From positions 248,001 to 312,000 of the forward strand of contig JACKCV010000001.1 in assembly GCA_020633825.1 (NCBI GenBank): DNA of 64,000 nt, in the 5' to 3' direction. The stretch's first letter is position 1; each line of letters starts with the position of its first letter. The translations under genes were made by a program, and so were the position numbers. This DNA is from Fibrobacteria bacterium. Its GTDB lineage: Bacteria > Fibrobacterota > Fibrobacteria > UBA5070. This document shows, piece after piece, positions 54,158-63,027 of this stretch. The notes beneath the pieces were generated by a model that searched no databases, was not told the origin of the DNA, and saw nothing but the letters and a program-made list of their open reading frames with translations.

Positions 54158-54262
54158 CCATAGGGCGCTTGGCGAAATCACGATTCGCGGAAGCCGGAGG
54201 TTCGGGGCAGGGACCCATGCTGCCGAGACGATCGCGACTCGTTTCTACTGTGTGTATCTGAT

Positions 54263-54868
54263 ATGTTCACCACGGGCGAAGCCGCGAAATTGTTGGGAGT
54301 GACCGCGCAGACCATCGTGAATTGGGTCGATTCCGGTCGGCTTCCCGCCTTGCGGTTCGGCGACCGAAGTCGCAGGCGGATCGGGCACGGGACGCTGTGG
54401 AAATTCGTCACGGAGAATGGGATTCCCGCCGCGACGAATGCTCCCGACCTGTGGGAGAGACTGGCCTCCAACGCCCCGCGAATCCCTCAGGAGCTGCCTG
54501 CGACCATCGCGATCGACAAGCAGGGGGTGGTCGTATTCTGGAGCAGGGGATTGGAAATCCTGCTGGGATGGAACGCATCGGAGAGAATCGGTCGGCCGGT
54601 CGGAGAGCAGTCGGCCCGCGTTCCGGGTTTGCCCGTGGATCTGGCCGATCTCGCTCGGGATTCCGGCGATGAGCTCCGGCTATCGCTTGGGTTGGAACTC
54701 TTGCACCGAGAAGGCCGCTACGTGCCCACGGAAACCACCATTTCCTGGATTCGGGATTCCCGGGGGGAGGTGGTCGGGGCGGTATTCGTGTTGGAACCGT
54801 CGCCGGGAAAGTCGTCGAGCGTGGTGGAGGCGCGTCGTCCACGACGAGGACGCCCTCCCAAGAGCTGA
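54263..54868 (+). CDS. MerR-type HTH plus PAS protein with AT-hook-like C terminus
   Basis: A 201-aa protein. Residues 1-52 are a MerR/excisionase-type helix-turn-helix (FTTGEAAKLLGVTAQTIVNWVDSGRLPALRFG). Residues 75-185 resemble a PAS domain (TIAIDKQGVVVFWSRGLEILLGW; GEVVGAVFVLEPS). The last ten residues RRPRRGRPPKS contain an R-G-R-P core as in AT-hook DNA-binding motifs. A predicted one-component sensor-regulator; the combination is unusual. Located between, and opposite to, the kinase-like pair and ftsB. Confidence 0.8.
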   Translation: MFTTGEAAKLLGVTAQTIVNWVDSGRLPALRFGDRSRRRIGHGTLWKFVTENGIPAATNAPDLWERLASNAPRIPQELPATIAIDKQGVVVFWSRGLEILLGWNASERIGRPVGEQSARVPGLPVDLADLARDSGDELRLSLGLELLHREGRYVPTETTISWIRDSRGEVVGAVFVLEPSPGKSSSVVEARRPRRGRPPKS

Positions 54869-54920
54869 AGCGTCCTTCCCTCCTGGCCGACGAGGGCCCA
54901 CGGTCGGGACCGGAAAGCGA

Positions 54921-55265
54921 TCAGCGCTGGATGCCGAGGGTGGTGTCGACGAAACGCACGGAAATTTCCCCGGGGAGGACAAGTCCCTGGCGGCGAGCCT
55001 CGGCCGCGATGGTGGCGGAGTCGGAACGGAAGAGCTCCAGGGAGTCGAGGAGCAAGCGAGTGCGGGCCCGGAGGGAATCGTTGGTGCGCTCGATCGTTTG
55101 GATCTGGCGTGCCCGATTCCATTGGCGGACGACTCCGAAGGGGCCGAAGGTCCAGGCGTAGAGCGCAAAAGCGAGCGCGGCCAGGAGGAGCCAGCGGCCA
55201 AGTGGAAACCGGGTTTCCCGTCCGGCCGGGGAAGCTGGACCACTCTTCGGATGGGTTTGGGACAT
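54921..55265 (-). CDS. ftsB: FtsB/DivIC-like septum formation initiator
   Basis: A 114-aa bitopic protein: short basic cytoplasmic N terminus, one membrane helix WLLLAALAFALYAWTFG, then a coiled coil (RARQIQTIERTNDSLRAR) and a short C-terminal domain, the typical FtsB/DivIC layout. Acts in the FtsQLB divisome subcomplex. Starts 4 bp after the dprA stop, so it is probably co-transcribed with dprA. Confidence 0.8.
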   Translation of the reverse strand: MSQTHPKSGPASPAGRETRFPLGRWLLLAALAFALYAWTFGPFGVVRQWNRARQIQTIERTNDSLRARTRLLLDSLELFRSDSATIAAEARRQGLVLPGEISVRFVDTTLGIQR

Positions 55266-55269
55266 GGGC

Positions 55270-56454
55270 TCAGGGGCTCCGGTGCCAACGGCCGGAGGAG
55301 TCGCGCCAGACGCGACCTTCGAGCTCCTTCATCACGAGCTCCAGTTGGATGTCCGGGATGGCTGTTCCCATCTTGGCTGCAATCTCCTCAACGGTGGCCC
55401 CTGGGCCGGTGAGCAAGTGTAGAAAGCCATTCTCGGGCTCCAGGGCGGCACGGAGGGGGGAGGTCCAGTTCATCGCTGTGGTGAGGTCGTGGGCGGAGGC
55501 GCACAAAGTTGCTCCTTGGCGAAGCAGGCGATGGCAGCCGGCGAAGGATGGCCAGCCGGGTGGCCCCGGGCAGGCCAGGACCTCCCGGCCTTGGTCGAGC
55601 GCATATTGCGCCGTGATGAGAGCCCCGCTTTTTTCGCCCGCCTCCAGGACGACAACGGCTTGGCTCAGCCCGGATATGATGCGGTTGCGTCGGGGGAAAT
55701 TTCCCTTGTGGATGGGCTCGCCGAGGGGAAATTCCGAAAGGATGGCTCCCTTGCGAAGAATCTCCCGGAGCAGATCCCCCCGGGGAAGTCGGGCCAAAGG
55801 GGCCAAAGGGGAACCCAGGACCGCGATGGTTTCGCCGTGGTGTTCGAGGGTGGCTCGATGGGCCGCTTGGTCGATGCCTCGGGCCATGCCGGACACGATG
55901 CGGATGCCGTTGGCGCTCCAGGCATGGACCAGTTCCCGGCATGCCTGCAATCCGGTGGTGGTGGGCAGCCGGGTCCCGACCACCGCCACCGCTCGATCCG
56001 ACTCCAGGGGCAGATTTCCGAGGATCCAGAGGACGGGAGGTGGAGAGGGGATCTGGGCCAAAAGCGCGGGGTAGTCCGGATCGCCCAGGCAGACGATGCG
56101 GGCACCGAGGTCCCGCGTTCGATGGACCTGATCTTGGGCCCATACGAGGTCGAGGCCATTGGAAAGCCGAAGGACCAGTTCGCGGGGGAGGCCCGCCTCC
56201 AGGAGGGCGGCCTCGGAGGCTTGAAGAATGGTTCCGATCGAGCCGAATCGTTCCCAAAGTCGCGCCAACCGGATGGGGCCGAGGCCTTCCAGATGCAGGA
56301 GCCCGAGCCACCCGAGGGTGGTATCTGCGGGGGCGTTGCGTAGAAGGGGTTCGGAGGCAACGAGGGAAGAAGGGTTGGGCCACAACGAAAGGGGGGGCGT
56401 GACTCGAGGACGGCGGACAGAGCGGGAAGGGCGGGTGATGGGTGGGAAAGGCAT
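55270..56454 (-). CDS. dprA: DNA processing protein DprA
   Basis: A 394-aa DprA (Smf) protein that loads RecA on incoming single-stranded DNA during transformation. A SAM-like N-terminal HhH region (HLEGLGPIRLARLWERFGS) precedes the Rossmann fold with VVGTRLPTTTG, VSGMARGIDQAAHRATL, FPRRNRIISGLSQAVVVLEA and SGALITAQYALDQGREVLACPG. A C-terminal winged-helix DML1-type domain (TVEEIAAKMG) completes it. ATG 56454 is my choice; TTG/GTG starts nearer the HhH region are possible. Together with type IV pilus genes, it hints at natural competence. Confidence 0.9.
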   Translation of the reverse strand: MPFPPITRPSRSVRRPRVTPPLSLWPNPSSLVASEPLLRNAPADTTLGWLGLLHLEGLGPIRLARLWERFGSIGTILQASEAALLEAGLPRELVLRLSNGLDLVWAQDQVHRTRDLGARIVCLGDPDYPALLAQIPSPPPVLWILGNLPLESDRAVAVVGTRLPTTTGLQACRELVHAWSANGIRIVSGMARGIDQAAHRATLEHHGETIAVLGSPLAPLARLPRGDLLREILRKGAILSEFPLGEPIHKGNFPRRNRIISGLSQAVVVLEAGEKSGALITAQYALDQGREVLACPGPPGWPSFAGCHRLLRQGATLCASAHDLTTAMNWTSPLRAALEPENGFLHLLTGPGATVEEIAAKMGTAIPDIQLELVMKELEGRVWRDSSGRWHRSP

Positions 56455-56584
56455 GGGGCTGTACCTTTGGGGGCGTGGCACGACGGAAGCCCAACGGCGT
56501 TGGGCCGTTGGCGAGGAGTGTTCGAGTTCACTGCCCTGGGCTCCTTGGGAGCGCATGGCAGGAGAGGGGTCGGCGAGGCACGCG

Positions 56585-57379
56585 ATGGAATCAAAATACT
56601 ACACATTTGAGCAGTTGCGCAACATCATGGCGAAACTTCGCGCTCCCGATGGGTGCCCCTGGGACCGGGAGCAGACCCACCAAAGCATCAAGGAATGCCT
56701 CATCGAGGAGGCATACGAATTCCTGGAGGCCATCGAAGCCGACGATCCGCACCACATGCGGGAGGAGTTGGGAGACCTTCTGCTCCAGGTGGTGTTCCAC
56801 GCCCAGATGGGCGCCGAAGCCGGGACCTTCGACCTCGACCAGGTGATTCACGAATTGGCCGACAAGCTGGTGCGCCGCCATCCCCACGTCTTCGGAACCA
56901 CGGAGGTGGCGGGATCGGACGAGGTGGTGGTCAATTGGGAGGCCATCAAGAATTCCGAGGCCGGCAAGGAAGACCGCAAGAGCCGCATGGACGGAATTCC
57001 CACCACCTTCCCCGCGCTGGTGCGGGCCAAGAAGCTCCAGGTGCGTGCCGCCAAGGATGGCTTCGATTGGCCTTCCGCCGAGCCTGTCTGGGAAAAACTC
57101 GCCGAAGAAACGCGAGAGGTCCACGAAGCGATCGCCCAAGGCGACCCGGACCACCTGGAGGACGAGCTGGGGGATCTGCTGTTCGTGGCCGTGAACCTCG
57201 CCCGCAAGCTGAAGGTGGATCCCGAGATCGCCCTGCAACGGGCCAACCGGAAATTCGAGGCCCGCTACCGGGCCATGGAGGATCTGGTGGAGGCGCGAGG
57301 TCAGAAAATGTCGGATCTGGACCTGGTGAGCCAGGACAAGCTGTGGGACGAGGTGAAGAGGATCGCACGCGCGGGGTGA
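56585..57379 (+). CDS. mazG: Nucleoside triphosphate pyrophosphohydrolase MazG
   Basis: A 264-aa house-cleaning NTP pyrophosphatase with two tandem MazG domains. Domain 1 has CPWDREQTHQSIKECLIEEAYE and REELGDLLLQVVFHA; domain 2 has KLAEETREVHEAI and LEDELGDLLFVAVNLAR. The EExxE and ExxD metal ligands are present in both. ATG 56585 (MESKYYTFEQL) is used; ATG 56555 adds ten residues. Divergent from dprA. Confidence 0.95.
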   Translation: MESKYYTFEQLRNIMAKLRAPDGCPWDREQTHQSIKECLIEEAYEFLEAIEADDPHHMREELGDLLLQVVFHAQMGAEAGTFDLDQVIHELADKLVRRHPHVFGTTEVAGSDEVVVNWEAIKNSEAGKEDRKSRMDGIPTTFPALVRAKKLQVRAAKDGFDWPSAEPVWEKLAEETREVHEAIAQGDPDHLEDELGDLLFVAVNLARKLKVDPEIALQRANRKFEARYRAMEDLVEARGQKMSDLDLVSQDKLWDEVKRIARAG

Positions 57380-57518
57380 GGACTCCTTCCCTCCCGGATC
57401 GGTTCTCCGGGCGAGAGGACGGCGTGCCCTCGGCTTTCCCATCCCCGGAGGGCGTGACGTCCGCGGGATGGAGGCCCTGATTCGAAACGGCCTCTCTCCC
57501 GCGAGCCCCGGGGAGGGG

Positions 57519-59660
57519 TCACTTCATCACGATGGTGCCCTTCCAGAGGGAGTCGCCCACGGGAACCCACAATTCGTTACCGCGAACCGCCGGTTGTTCG
57601 GCGCCTTCGGGAAGACGGACCACGCGGCCGTTGCCCGTGGAATCGATGAGAGCGAGTTTCCAGGGTGGCGAGGGCCGACTCCAACCACCCTCATCGGTGT
57701 TCCAGAACAAGGATCGGGAGAGTCCACCCCAAGGGCCGATCGGCGCTCCGGAGGTGATGCCCACTCGAATGCCTTGGTTCATCATCGGAACGGCACTCAA
57801 TCGATCGACATGGTAGATGGCCGATCCTTCGGGAAAGGCGGAGCCGTTGAGAACGTTGTAGCCTCCTCCAAGGGTGGGAAGGACCAGTGGGGAGACATGG
57901 TCGGGGTACATGTGGTCCATGCTGGAATCCTTCGTGAACCATCCGTCTTCTGTGACCACAACGTGCCTGAAGTTCGAGCCGTATCCCGGCCTCGGCCTCT
58001 CCTCGGCTCCGAGAGCAAATCCATCGGAATTCCGGATGGCCCAGCAGATGTGGGTCAGGGCGAAGGGAAGCCTCAGGGAGTCCACACTCCAGGCATTGGG
58101 GCCGATCCGTCGGCTCCACACGATGCCCATGCTGTCGGCGGCTGGTCGCAGAATCCAGAGGGAGTCCTCCTGGGCGACGGGAATCCCTTCCAAGGAAGTG
58201 TTCTCCCATGACCTGCCATCCTTGGAGATGGCGCGGATCTCGTCCTGGTCTTCCCGGAAGCTCGAAGCCCCGAAGACTTGCATCAGCCAGGGACCCGCGA
58301 CACGGATTTGTCGGGTTTGCCACGCAAGCCTCGGGCTTCCGGTAGTTTCCCAAACCCCCTCCGGGAGGCCCGAGAAGGTCGGTTCCATCGGTGGCGGCAA
58401 CGATGCTCCGGAGAGGTTTTCAGGGGTTCGGTCCTCTCCATGCTTGGCAAGAAGCCGGTAGCTGGTGGATTCCCCAGCGTAAACTCCTTCGGACCTGTAT
58501 TCTGCTCCGGAGTCGATCTTCTTCCAACCCCGCAATGGACACGCACTGTCCATCCACACCGTGTCCGAGACCTCTCCGCGGCAATCCATCGTGTCGCCCC
58601 TCCAACGTTCCACGATCCACCCCGTCAGGGCCGGGTGGTTCAAGCGAGTCCAGGAGATCTCGGCCTTGGTCTCCGAGAGGGGATCGATCCGCACCTGCAC
58701 CGGTTTCAGGCCGCGGGTCCAGGAGGGAGGGTGCGCCACGAATTCCGACGCTGCACTCGGGGCGTCCTCGAGGCCACTTCGGGAACGAGAGGCGATCCGG
58801 TACACCACCTTTCGGTCGGCCCAGGGGCCGAAGAAATCCATGTCTTCCCAATCCAACCCAAGGGAATCCACCCACGAGGTGTCCTGGAGGAACCGGCTTC
58901 GTTTCACGGTGCCTCCCTCCAGCGCCTCCAGGAGGTACCCGTACAAATCGGGATGGTCCACGCGATTCCACGTCACGGTGACATTTCCCGTCCCGGAATC
59001 CTGCCCGACCAGGATCCCCCGGGGGGCGGGGAAGCCGGAAAACGGGATTTTCAGGGTATCGGGAAGGGCCAAGGTCTGTCCATCCTCGAGTTGGAGTCGC
59101 TGGTAGAGAGGGGCGTAGCCGTCCATCGAAGGCATCGCCGCCAGTGTGTAAATACCACCCGGAACGAGATCGATGGAGAACGATCCATCGACGAGGACGT
59201 TGGCGAGGATGTCGGTGCCGATGAGGCCCATGGTGACCATCGCGGGCGAATGATCCGGGGCCACCTGGACCACCCCCCGGATCCTCCCCAAGGCGAGCAG
59301 GGTGTCGCGCCCGTGCGGCAGCAGGCCAGAGGAGATCCGGAGGGAGTCGACGAACCGGCCGATGCTGTCGCCGGGATCGCGCAGGATCATCCCGTAGTAG
59401 CCGTCGGGGACGCGGAAGCCGGGAAGGATTCCGGCGCTGTCCGCGGCGCTCACGGCCAGGGCCTTGCCGGAGGAATCCCCTGCGGGGATCAACGCCACCC
59501 GGGCGCCTGCGACGGGTGTGCCCTGGCGATCCACGGCCACGCGATTCACCGAGGTGTCGATTTCGTCGGAGCCCCCGGCGCTCATGACGCCGTTGCACCC
59601 CAGGGCGAGGATTCCCGCGCCGAGGGAGGAGAGGAGGGTGGCGGTACGTCGGGGGGTCAT
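57519..59660 (-). CDS. Large lipoprotein coupled to TIGR02147 regulator
   Basis: A 713-aa predicted lipoprotein with signal and lipobox LGAGILALGC (Cys22). The first part contains a carboxypeptidase-regulatory/SpaA-like beta domain (VDRQGTPVAGARVALIPAG), then repeated fibronectin-III-like segments (TVTWNRVDHPDLYGYLLEAL; AEISWTRLNHPALTGWIVER), and a C-terminal Trp-rich beta region. The N-terminal ATGA overlaps the stop of the upstream TIGR02147 gene. It is probably surface exposed; function unknown. The pairing is repeated, in decayed form, at 61519-63002. Confidence 0.75.
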   Translation of the reverse strand: MTPRRTATLLSSLGAGILALGCNGVMSAGGSDEIDTSVNRVAVDRQGTPVAGARVALIPAGDSSGKALAVSAADSAGILPGFRVPDGYYGMILRDPGDSIGRFVDSLRISSGLLPHGRDTLLALGRIRGVVQVAPDHSPAMVTMGLIGTDILANVLVDGSFSIDLVPGGIYTLAAMPSMDGYAPLYQRLQLEDGQTLALPDTLKIPFSGFPAPRGILVGQDSGTGNVTVTWNRVDHPDLYGYLLEALEGGTVKRSRFLQDTSWVDSLGLDWEDMDFFGPWADRKVVYRIASRSRSGLEDAPSAASEFVAHPPSWTRGLKPVQVRIDPLSETKAEISWTRLNHPALTGWIVERWRGDTMDCRGEVSDTVWMDSACPLRGWKKIDSGAEYRSEGVYAGESTSYRLLAKHGEDRTPENLSGASLPPPMEPTFSGLPEGVWETTGSPRLAWQTRQIRVAGPWLMQVFGASSFREDQDEIRAISKDGRSWENTSLEGIPVAQEDSLWILRPAADSMGIVWSRRIGPNAWSVDSLRLPFALTHICWAIRNSDGFALGAEERPRPGYGSNFRHVVVTEDGWFTKDSSMDHMYPDHVSPLVLPTLGGGYNVLNGSAFPEGSAIYHVDRLSAVPMMNQGIRVGITSGAPIGPWGGLSRSLFWNTDEGGWSRPSPPWKLALIDSTGNGRVVRLPEGAEQPAVRGNELWVPVGDSLWKGTIVMK

Positions 59661-60499
59661 GGGGACTCCGTGGTGGTCAGGGGGACGGCCGCGAGGGCCA
59701 CGAGGTAGACACGGTCGGCGGGATCGGGATCGCGATGGGCGAGGGAGCGGATTTCGGCGCGCAGCCGGTCCATCCGCGCCAGGATGCGGTCGAGGCCCGA
59801 CCCGGAGATGGAGATCACCGAGGTGGTGACCTTGCGGACGGGGCGTCCTTCCGGGGGGTGGAGGAGATCGTCGCGAATGTGTTCCAGCTGGACCATCTGG
59901 GCTTGACGAAGGATCTGCTCCTTCATGGCCGTTCCCGTGGAGAGGGTCGCCTGGGCGACTCTCCAGAATTTGTCTGGCCCTCGCTCCACCATGCCCAGAC
60001 GCTCCAAGGTCGCCAGGGTGCGCTTGACCTCCACGGCGGAAATCGGGAGCAGGCTGCGTCGGGCGAGGGCGTCCCAGTCGTCGGAGATGGGGTGGATCGC
60101 AAGGAGGGCACGAACGAGCTGGTTGCGCCAGTCCTTGTAGTACTCCCAGGAATCTCCCGCGACCTTGGCCCAGGGAACGCGGTTGAGCGCCACGATGTCG
60201 TCGAAGGCCTCTTCCCGTTCCCGGCGATCGGTGGCCTGGGAAAACCGCACCAGGGCTCGGAAATACTTGGCCTCCGAACGGTTCAATTCCGTCAGATCCA
60301 CGAGTCGCTCCACGAACACCGCGCTCACGCCCTTCCCCCGCAGGATGTCGGTGAAGTAGCTGCGGGTGCGGGGAAGGCCGAGCCGACGGCTGACCTCGCT
60401 CTTGGACAAGCCCGGCTCCGCCTCGGTGGAACGCCAGGAGTACCAGGCGGCCAGCCAAGCGCGGAAATCGTGGAACTCATAGATCACGGGTTCGCTCAT
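59657..60499 (-). CDS. TIGR02147-family regulator (Fibrobacter paralogous family)
   Basis: A 280-aa cytosolic protein of the TIGR02147 family. Hallmarks are YEFHDFRAWLAAWYSW at the N terminus, LSKSEVSRRLGLPRTRSYFTDIL (HTH-like), LNRSEAKYFRALVRFSQA, and a helical C-terminal part ending DPADRVYLVALAAVPL. Family members are numerous in Fibrobacter genomes and look like DNA-binding regulators, but their role is not established. The start ATG 60499 lies 7 nt after TAGATT. It is translationally coupled to the lipoprotein gene, suggesting a cis-acting pair. Confidence 0.88.
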   Translation of the reverse strand: MSEPVIYEFHDFRAWLAAWYSWRSTEAEPGLSKSEVSRRLGLPRTRSYFTDILRGKGVSAVFVERLVDLTELNRSEAKYFRALVRFSQATDRREREEAFDDIVALNRVPWAKVAGDSWEYYKDWRNQLVRALLAIHPISDDWDALARRSLLPISAVEVKRTLATLERLGMVERGPDKFWRVAQATLSTGTAMKEQILRQAQMVQLEHIRDDLLHPPEGRPVRKVTTSVISISGSGLDRILARMDRLRAEIRSLAHRDPDPADRVYLVALAAVPLTTTESP

Positions 60500-60506
60500 A
60501 GGTCCC

Positions 60507-60512
60507 AATCTA
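60507..60512 (-). promoter_or_regulatory. Candidate -10 of the TIGR02147 gene
   Basis: TAGATT on the minus strand is separated from the ATG by 7 nt (GGGACCT), exactly the spacing found upstream of the decayed paralogue at 61519. The -35 region is weak (TTTCGA). Confidence 0.45.
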
Positions 60513-60673
60513 TGCCCTCTTGGGTGCAATCGAAACATTGCTGCGAGCATTTCCGGTAGTACGGTGATACGCTTCGATGGTCTCGTCCCCGGTGCGGGAT
60601 TCCCCCTCGATCCCAAGGAATTACGATTGCATCCCGAGTTCCTCCTCCGCTCCCCGAAGATTGGAGTCCCCCG

Positions 60674-61366
60674 ATGATGAAACCCTCCTTGGTTTTGGCG
60701 ATCCTGGCTTTGCTCGCGTCCAGCCCCTCGAGAAGCCTCGCGGGGAAGATCCGCGGCTACGACAAGCAGACCATCGCCACGGTCCTGACGGGGAAGCAAA
60801 TCGTGGTGCCTGCCGGTTGCCCCGAGGAACCGCGGCTCGACGAGACCGATGGAAAGATCTTCGCCCGGCATTTCCCCGGGGTTTCCGAGGAGGATTCGGC
60901 CTTTCGTGGTCGAGTCACGAGGTCTTTCCGGGCGGGGCTTGCCAAGGCGGCCGGGAAACGCCTCGTCTTCGACAGTCTCGCGTGCCGAACGGGAGATGCG
61001 TCGAAACTGGTCACCGACCTCGGTGGAAAGGCCGCCATGCTCGACGGTTCGAGGGTGACCACGGACGGGGTGTATCTCGCCTTGGGAATCTTCCATTTCG
61101 AGGGGCCGACCGCCACCGAGGAAATGGCCAATTCCGCCAAGCCCGCCCTGATGGGAGGCCAACGGGACCATTCACTCGGAGCGCGCCTCGATTTCGGGAT
61201 CTACGACCCCCTCGAGAGGATCCTGGTCTACCACGACTCCAAGAAGGTCGCCGCCGCCGACAACTATCTCGTGGTGGAGGAGATCACCCCGGAGAATTGG
61301 GAGGACGCCGCCTTCAAGCTGGGGACGGAAATCGGGAAGGTGCTGATGAAGCTGCCGGGGAAGTAG
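60674..61366 (+). CDS. Hypothetical exported protein
   Basis: A 230-aa protein with a clear signal peptide (MMKPSLVLAILALLASSPSRSLAG) and no recognised domain. The mature part contains two cysteines (VVPAGCPEEP and DSLACRTGD) that could form a disulfide, and a GVYLALGIFHFEGP stretch. It is divergent from the TIGR02147 gene across a 174-bp region and precedes the decayed cassette. Function unknown. Confidence 0.7.
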   Translation: MMKPSLVLAILALLASSPSRSLAGKIRGYDKQTIATVLTGKQIVVPAGCPEEPRLDETDGKIFARHFPGVSEEDSAFRGRVTRSFRAGLAKAAGKRLVFDSLACRTGDASKLVTDLGGKAAMLDGSRVTTDGVYLALGIFHFEGPTATEEMANSAKPALMGGQRDHSLGARLDFGIYDPLERILVYHDSKKVAAADNYLVVEEITPENWEDAAFKLGTEIGKVLMKLPGK

Positions 61367-61482
61367 GATCCGGTCTTCCATCCGGGCTTTCCTTTTCGGG
61401 AGGTCGCCGCCGACTTCGCGCACATTCCGGGACGAAGGGGATCCGTAGGTCTTGGGACTACCGAAAAGGCATCAAGAGGACA

Positions 61483-61511
61483 TTGCAGGTCTGATCCAGC
61501 TCCGATAGATT
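61483..61511 (+). promoter_or_regulatory. Promoter of the decayed TIGR02147 copy
   Basis: TTGCAG (61483-61488), a 17-bp spacer and TAGATT (61506-61511), then 7 nt (GCTGGGT) to the ATG at 61519. The geometry implies a leaderless transcript and is the clearest promoter in the window, although the gene behind it is broken. Confidence 0.5.
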
Positions 61512-61518
61512 GCTGGGT

Positions 61519-62344
61519 ATGGAACATCCAAGCGTCTATGGATGCAACCACTTCCGCTAGTTCCTCGCGGACTGGCAGGTGGCGCAGCAAGCGATCGATC
61601 CAGCTCTCCACAAGAGTGAAGTGAGCCGCCGCCTGGGGCTTCCGAGAACCCGCATTTATTTCACCGATCTGTTGGGTGGCAAGAAGGTCACGCCCGTTTT
61701 CCTCGATCGGTTCGTCCACTTCTGGGATTGTCCAAGGAGGAATCCCGCTTCTTCCGCGCCCTCGTGGCCTTCAATCAAGCGAAACGCCCGAGGCCCGTGA
61801 AATCGCCTTCGATGATCTGGTGGCCTTGAATCGATCCCCGAATTCCGTCTTGGACGAGCGGCAGTACCGCTATCACATGCACTGGTGGACGGGGGCCTTG
61901 CGCGCCTTGCTGGCCATCGAGGACCACGGCGACGATTGGGAGCGCTTGGCCGCTTCCATACGGCCGCAGGTCGCGCCCGGTCAAGCCAGGAAGGCCGTGG
62001 AGCTCCTGCATGAGCTGGGGTTGGTGGAGAAGCGCAGGGGCTTTTGGAAGCCGACCGCCTCGGCCATCTCCTCGGGCGACGACGCCGACCACGAGTTGGT
62101 GCGAGGCCTCCAGATCCAGCAGTTCGATCTCGCCCGTCTTGCGATCATGACGGAATTCGACCTGCCGAAGGATGTCTCCACGAACACCAGATCGATTTCC
62201 GCCGAAGCGTTCGAGCAGGTTCGCCGCCGCATCAAGGCGTTCCGCTCCGAAGTTCGATCCATCGTCCACAAGGACGGCCACCCCGTCGACCGGGTCTACG
62301 GTCTGTGTCTCGCCTTTTTCCCCTTCTCCAGGAAGCCCGCACGA
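61519..62344 (+). pseudogene. TIGR02147-family regulator, decayed
   Basis: Family motifs are readable in three frames. MEHPSVYGCNHFR is followed by TAG (61558-61560) and then FLADWQ. Next come SEVSRRLGLPRTRIYFTDLL and FLDRFVHF in the same frame. A one-base deletion near 61720 moves to the frame encoding GLSKEESRFFRALVAFNQAK. A second one-base deletion near 61788 leads into TPEAREIAFDDLVALNRSPN and on to DGHPVDRVYGLCLAFFPF. The normal stop is lost: the frame reads through because 62342 is C where an ATGA stop/start overlap would need T. Promoter and start codon remain. Confidence 0.85.
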
Positions 62345-63002
62345 CGAAGCACCTCAAATCGATCCTGTTGGCAGGAATCTTTTCCGGCCTTGCCGGGTGC
62401 AACCAGGATGGGATGGAGCCCGTCGCGGGCGGCACCTCCGACGACACCCACATGCTGCGCTTGGAGGAGCATCTCGTGGTCGATCGGGATGAACCACTGC
62501 TTCGTTCCCTCGAGGGTTCGGCTGCGACCCTAAGGTCCTACGGCTCGGTGTTCCACAGCATGGCCGCGGTCATCGAGTACGGTGCCGGGAGGACCACGAT
62601 CGCGGCGGGCGTGAACGGGTGGAGGGGCGTGGGGACTCTTTCCATGCGGATGCATGGCACGCCGGGACAAGCGTGGGTCTGGCTCGATCCCACCTACGAG
62701 GTGAGTGCTTGGGCCCTCGAAGCGATGCCTGGGCGTTTCGAAAACTGCCGGAATACCAATCACTGAAAAAGCTGGGGATCACCCTCGGCTGGCCCCTTGA
62801 AATCGATTCGTCCGGACGGATCGCGGAATTCTCCATCGACTCGCTGCGCTGGTCGGACGGGGAATCCCGTCCGACGCTCCCGGCGTCGGATGTCCTTCTT
62901 CAAAATCTGTCGTTCAGGATCACGATGGAGGAGGACGCGGGCGGTACCCTGTCCGGATTCCGGAATCTTGTCCTGGACGACATCCGCTTCGAGAATCGCT
63001 GA
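62341..63002 (+). pseudogene. Lipoprotein partner of the decayed regulator, broken
   Basis: From ACG at 62341 the frame reads TTKHLKSILLAGIFSGLAGC, a good lipoprotein signal with lipobox LAGC, so the ancestral start was probably ATG. The frame closes at about 62766 shortly after EVSAWALEAMPG. Family-like sequence continues in another frame (RKLPEYQSLKKLGITLGW to DDIRFENR, stop 63000-63002), showing a frameshift near 62730. The gene is in the same relation to the regulator as 57519-59660 is to 59657-60499, but the product would be much shorter (about 220 aa) and not obviously homologous. Confidence 0.7.
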
Positions 63003-63003
63003 A

Positions 63004-63027
63004 GCAGGCAAGGAGGACGCTGCCTGC
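63004..63027 (+). terminator. Hairpin after the decayed cassette
   Basis: GCAGGCA and TGCCTGC pair perfectly (7 bp) across a 10-nt loop, beginning one base after the stop at 63002. No U-run. Candidate terminator separating the cassette from murA. Confidence 0.35.

Noticed and set aside
57471..57494. Inverted repeat GAGGCC/GGCCTC between mazG and the lipoprotein gene
   Set aside because: Only six pairs with a 12-nt loop and no T-run; too weak to call a terminator.
61579..61800. Short independent regulator gene
   Set aside because: It is one frame segment of the decayed TIGR02147 gene and shares motifs with the intact copy.
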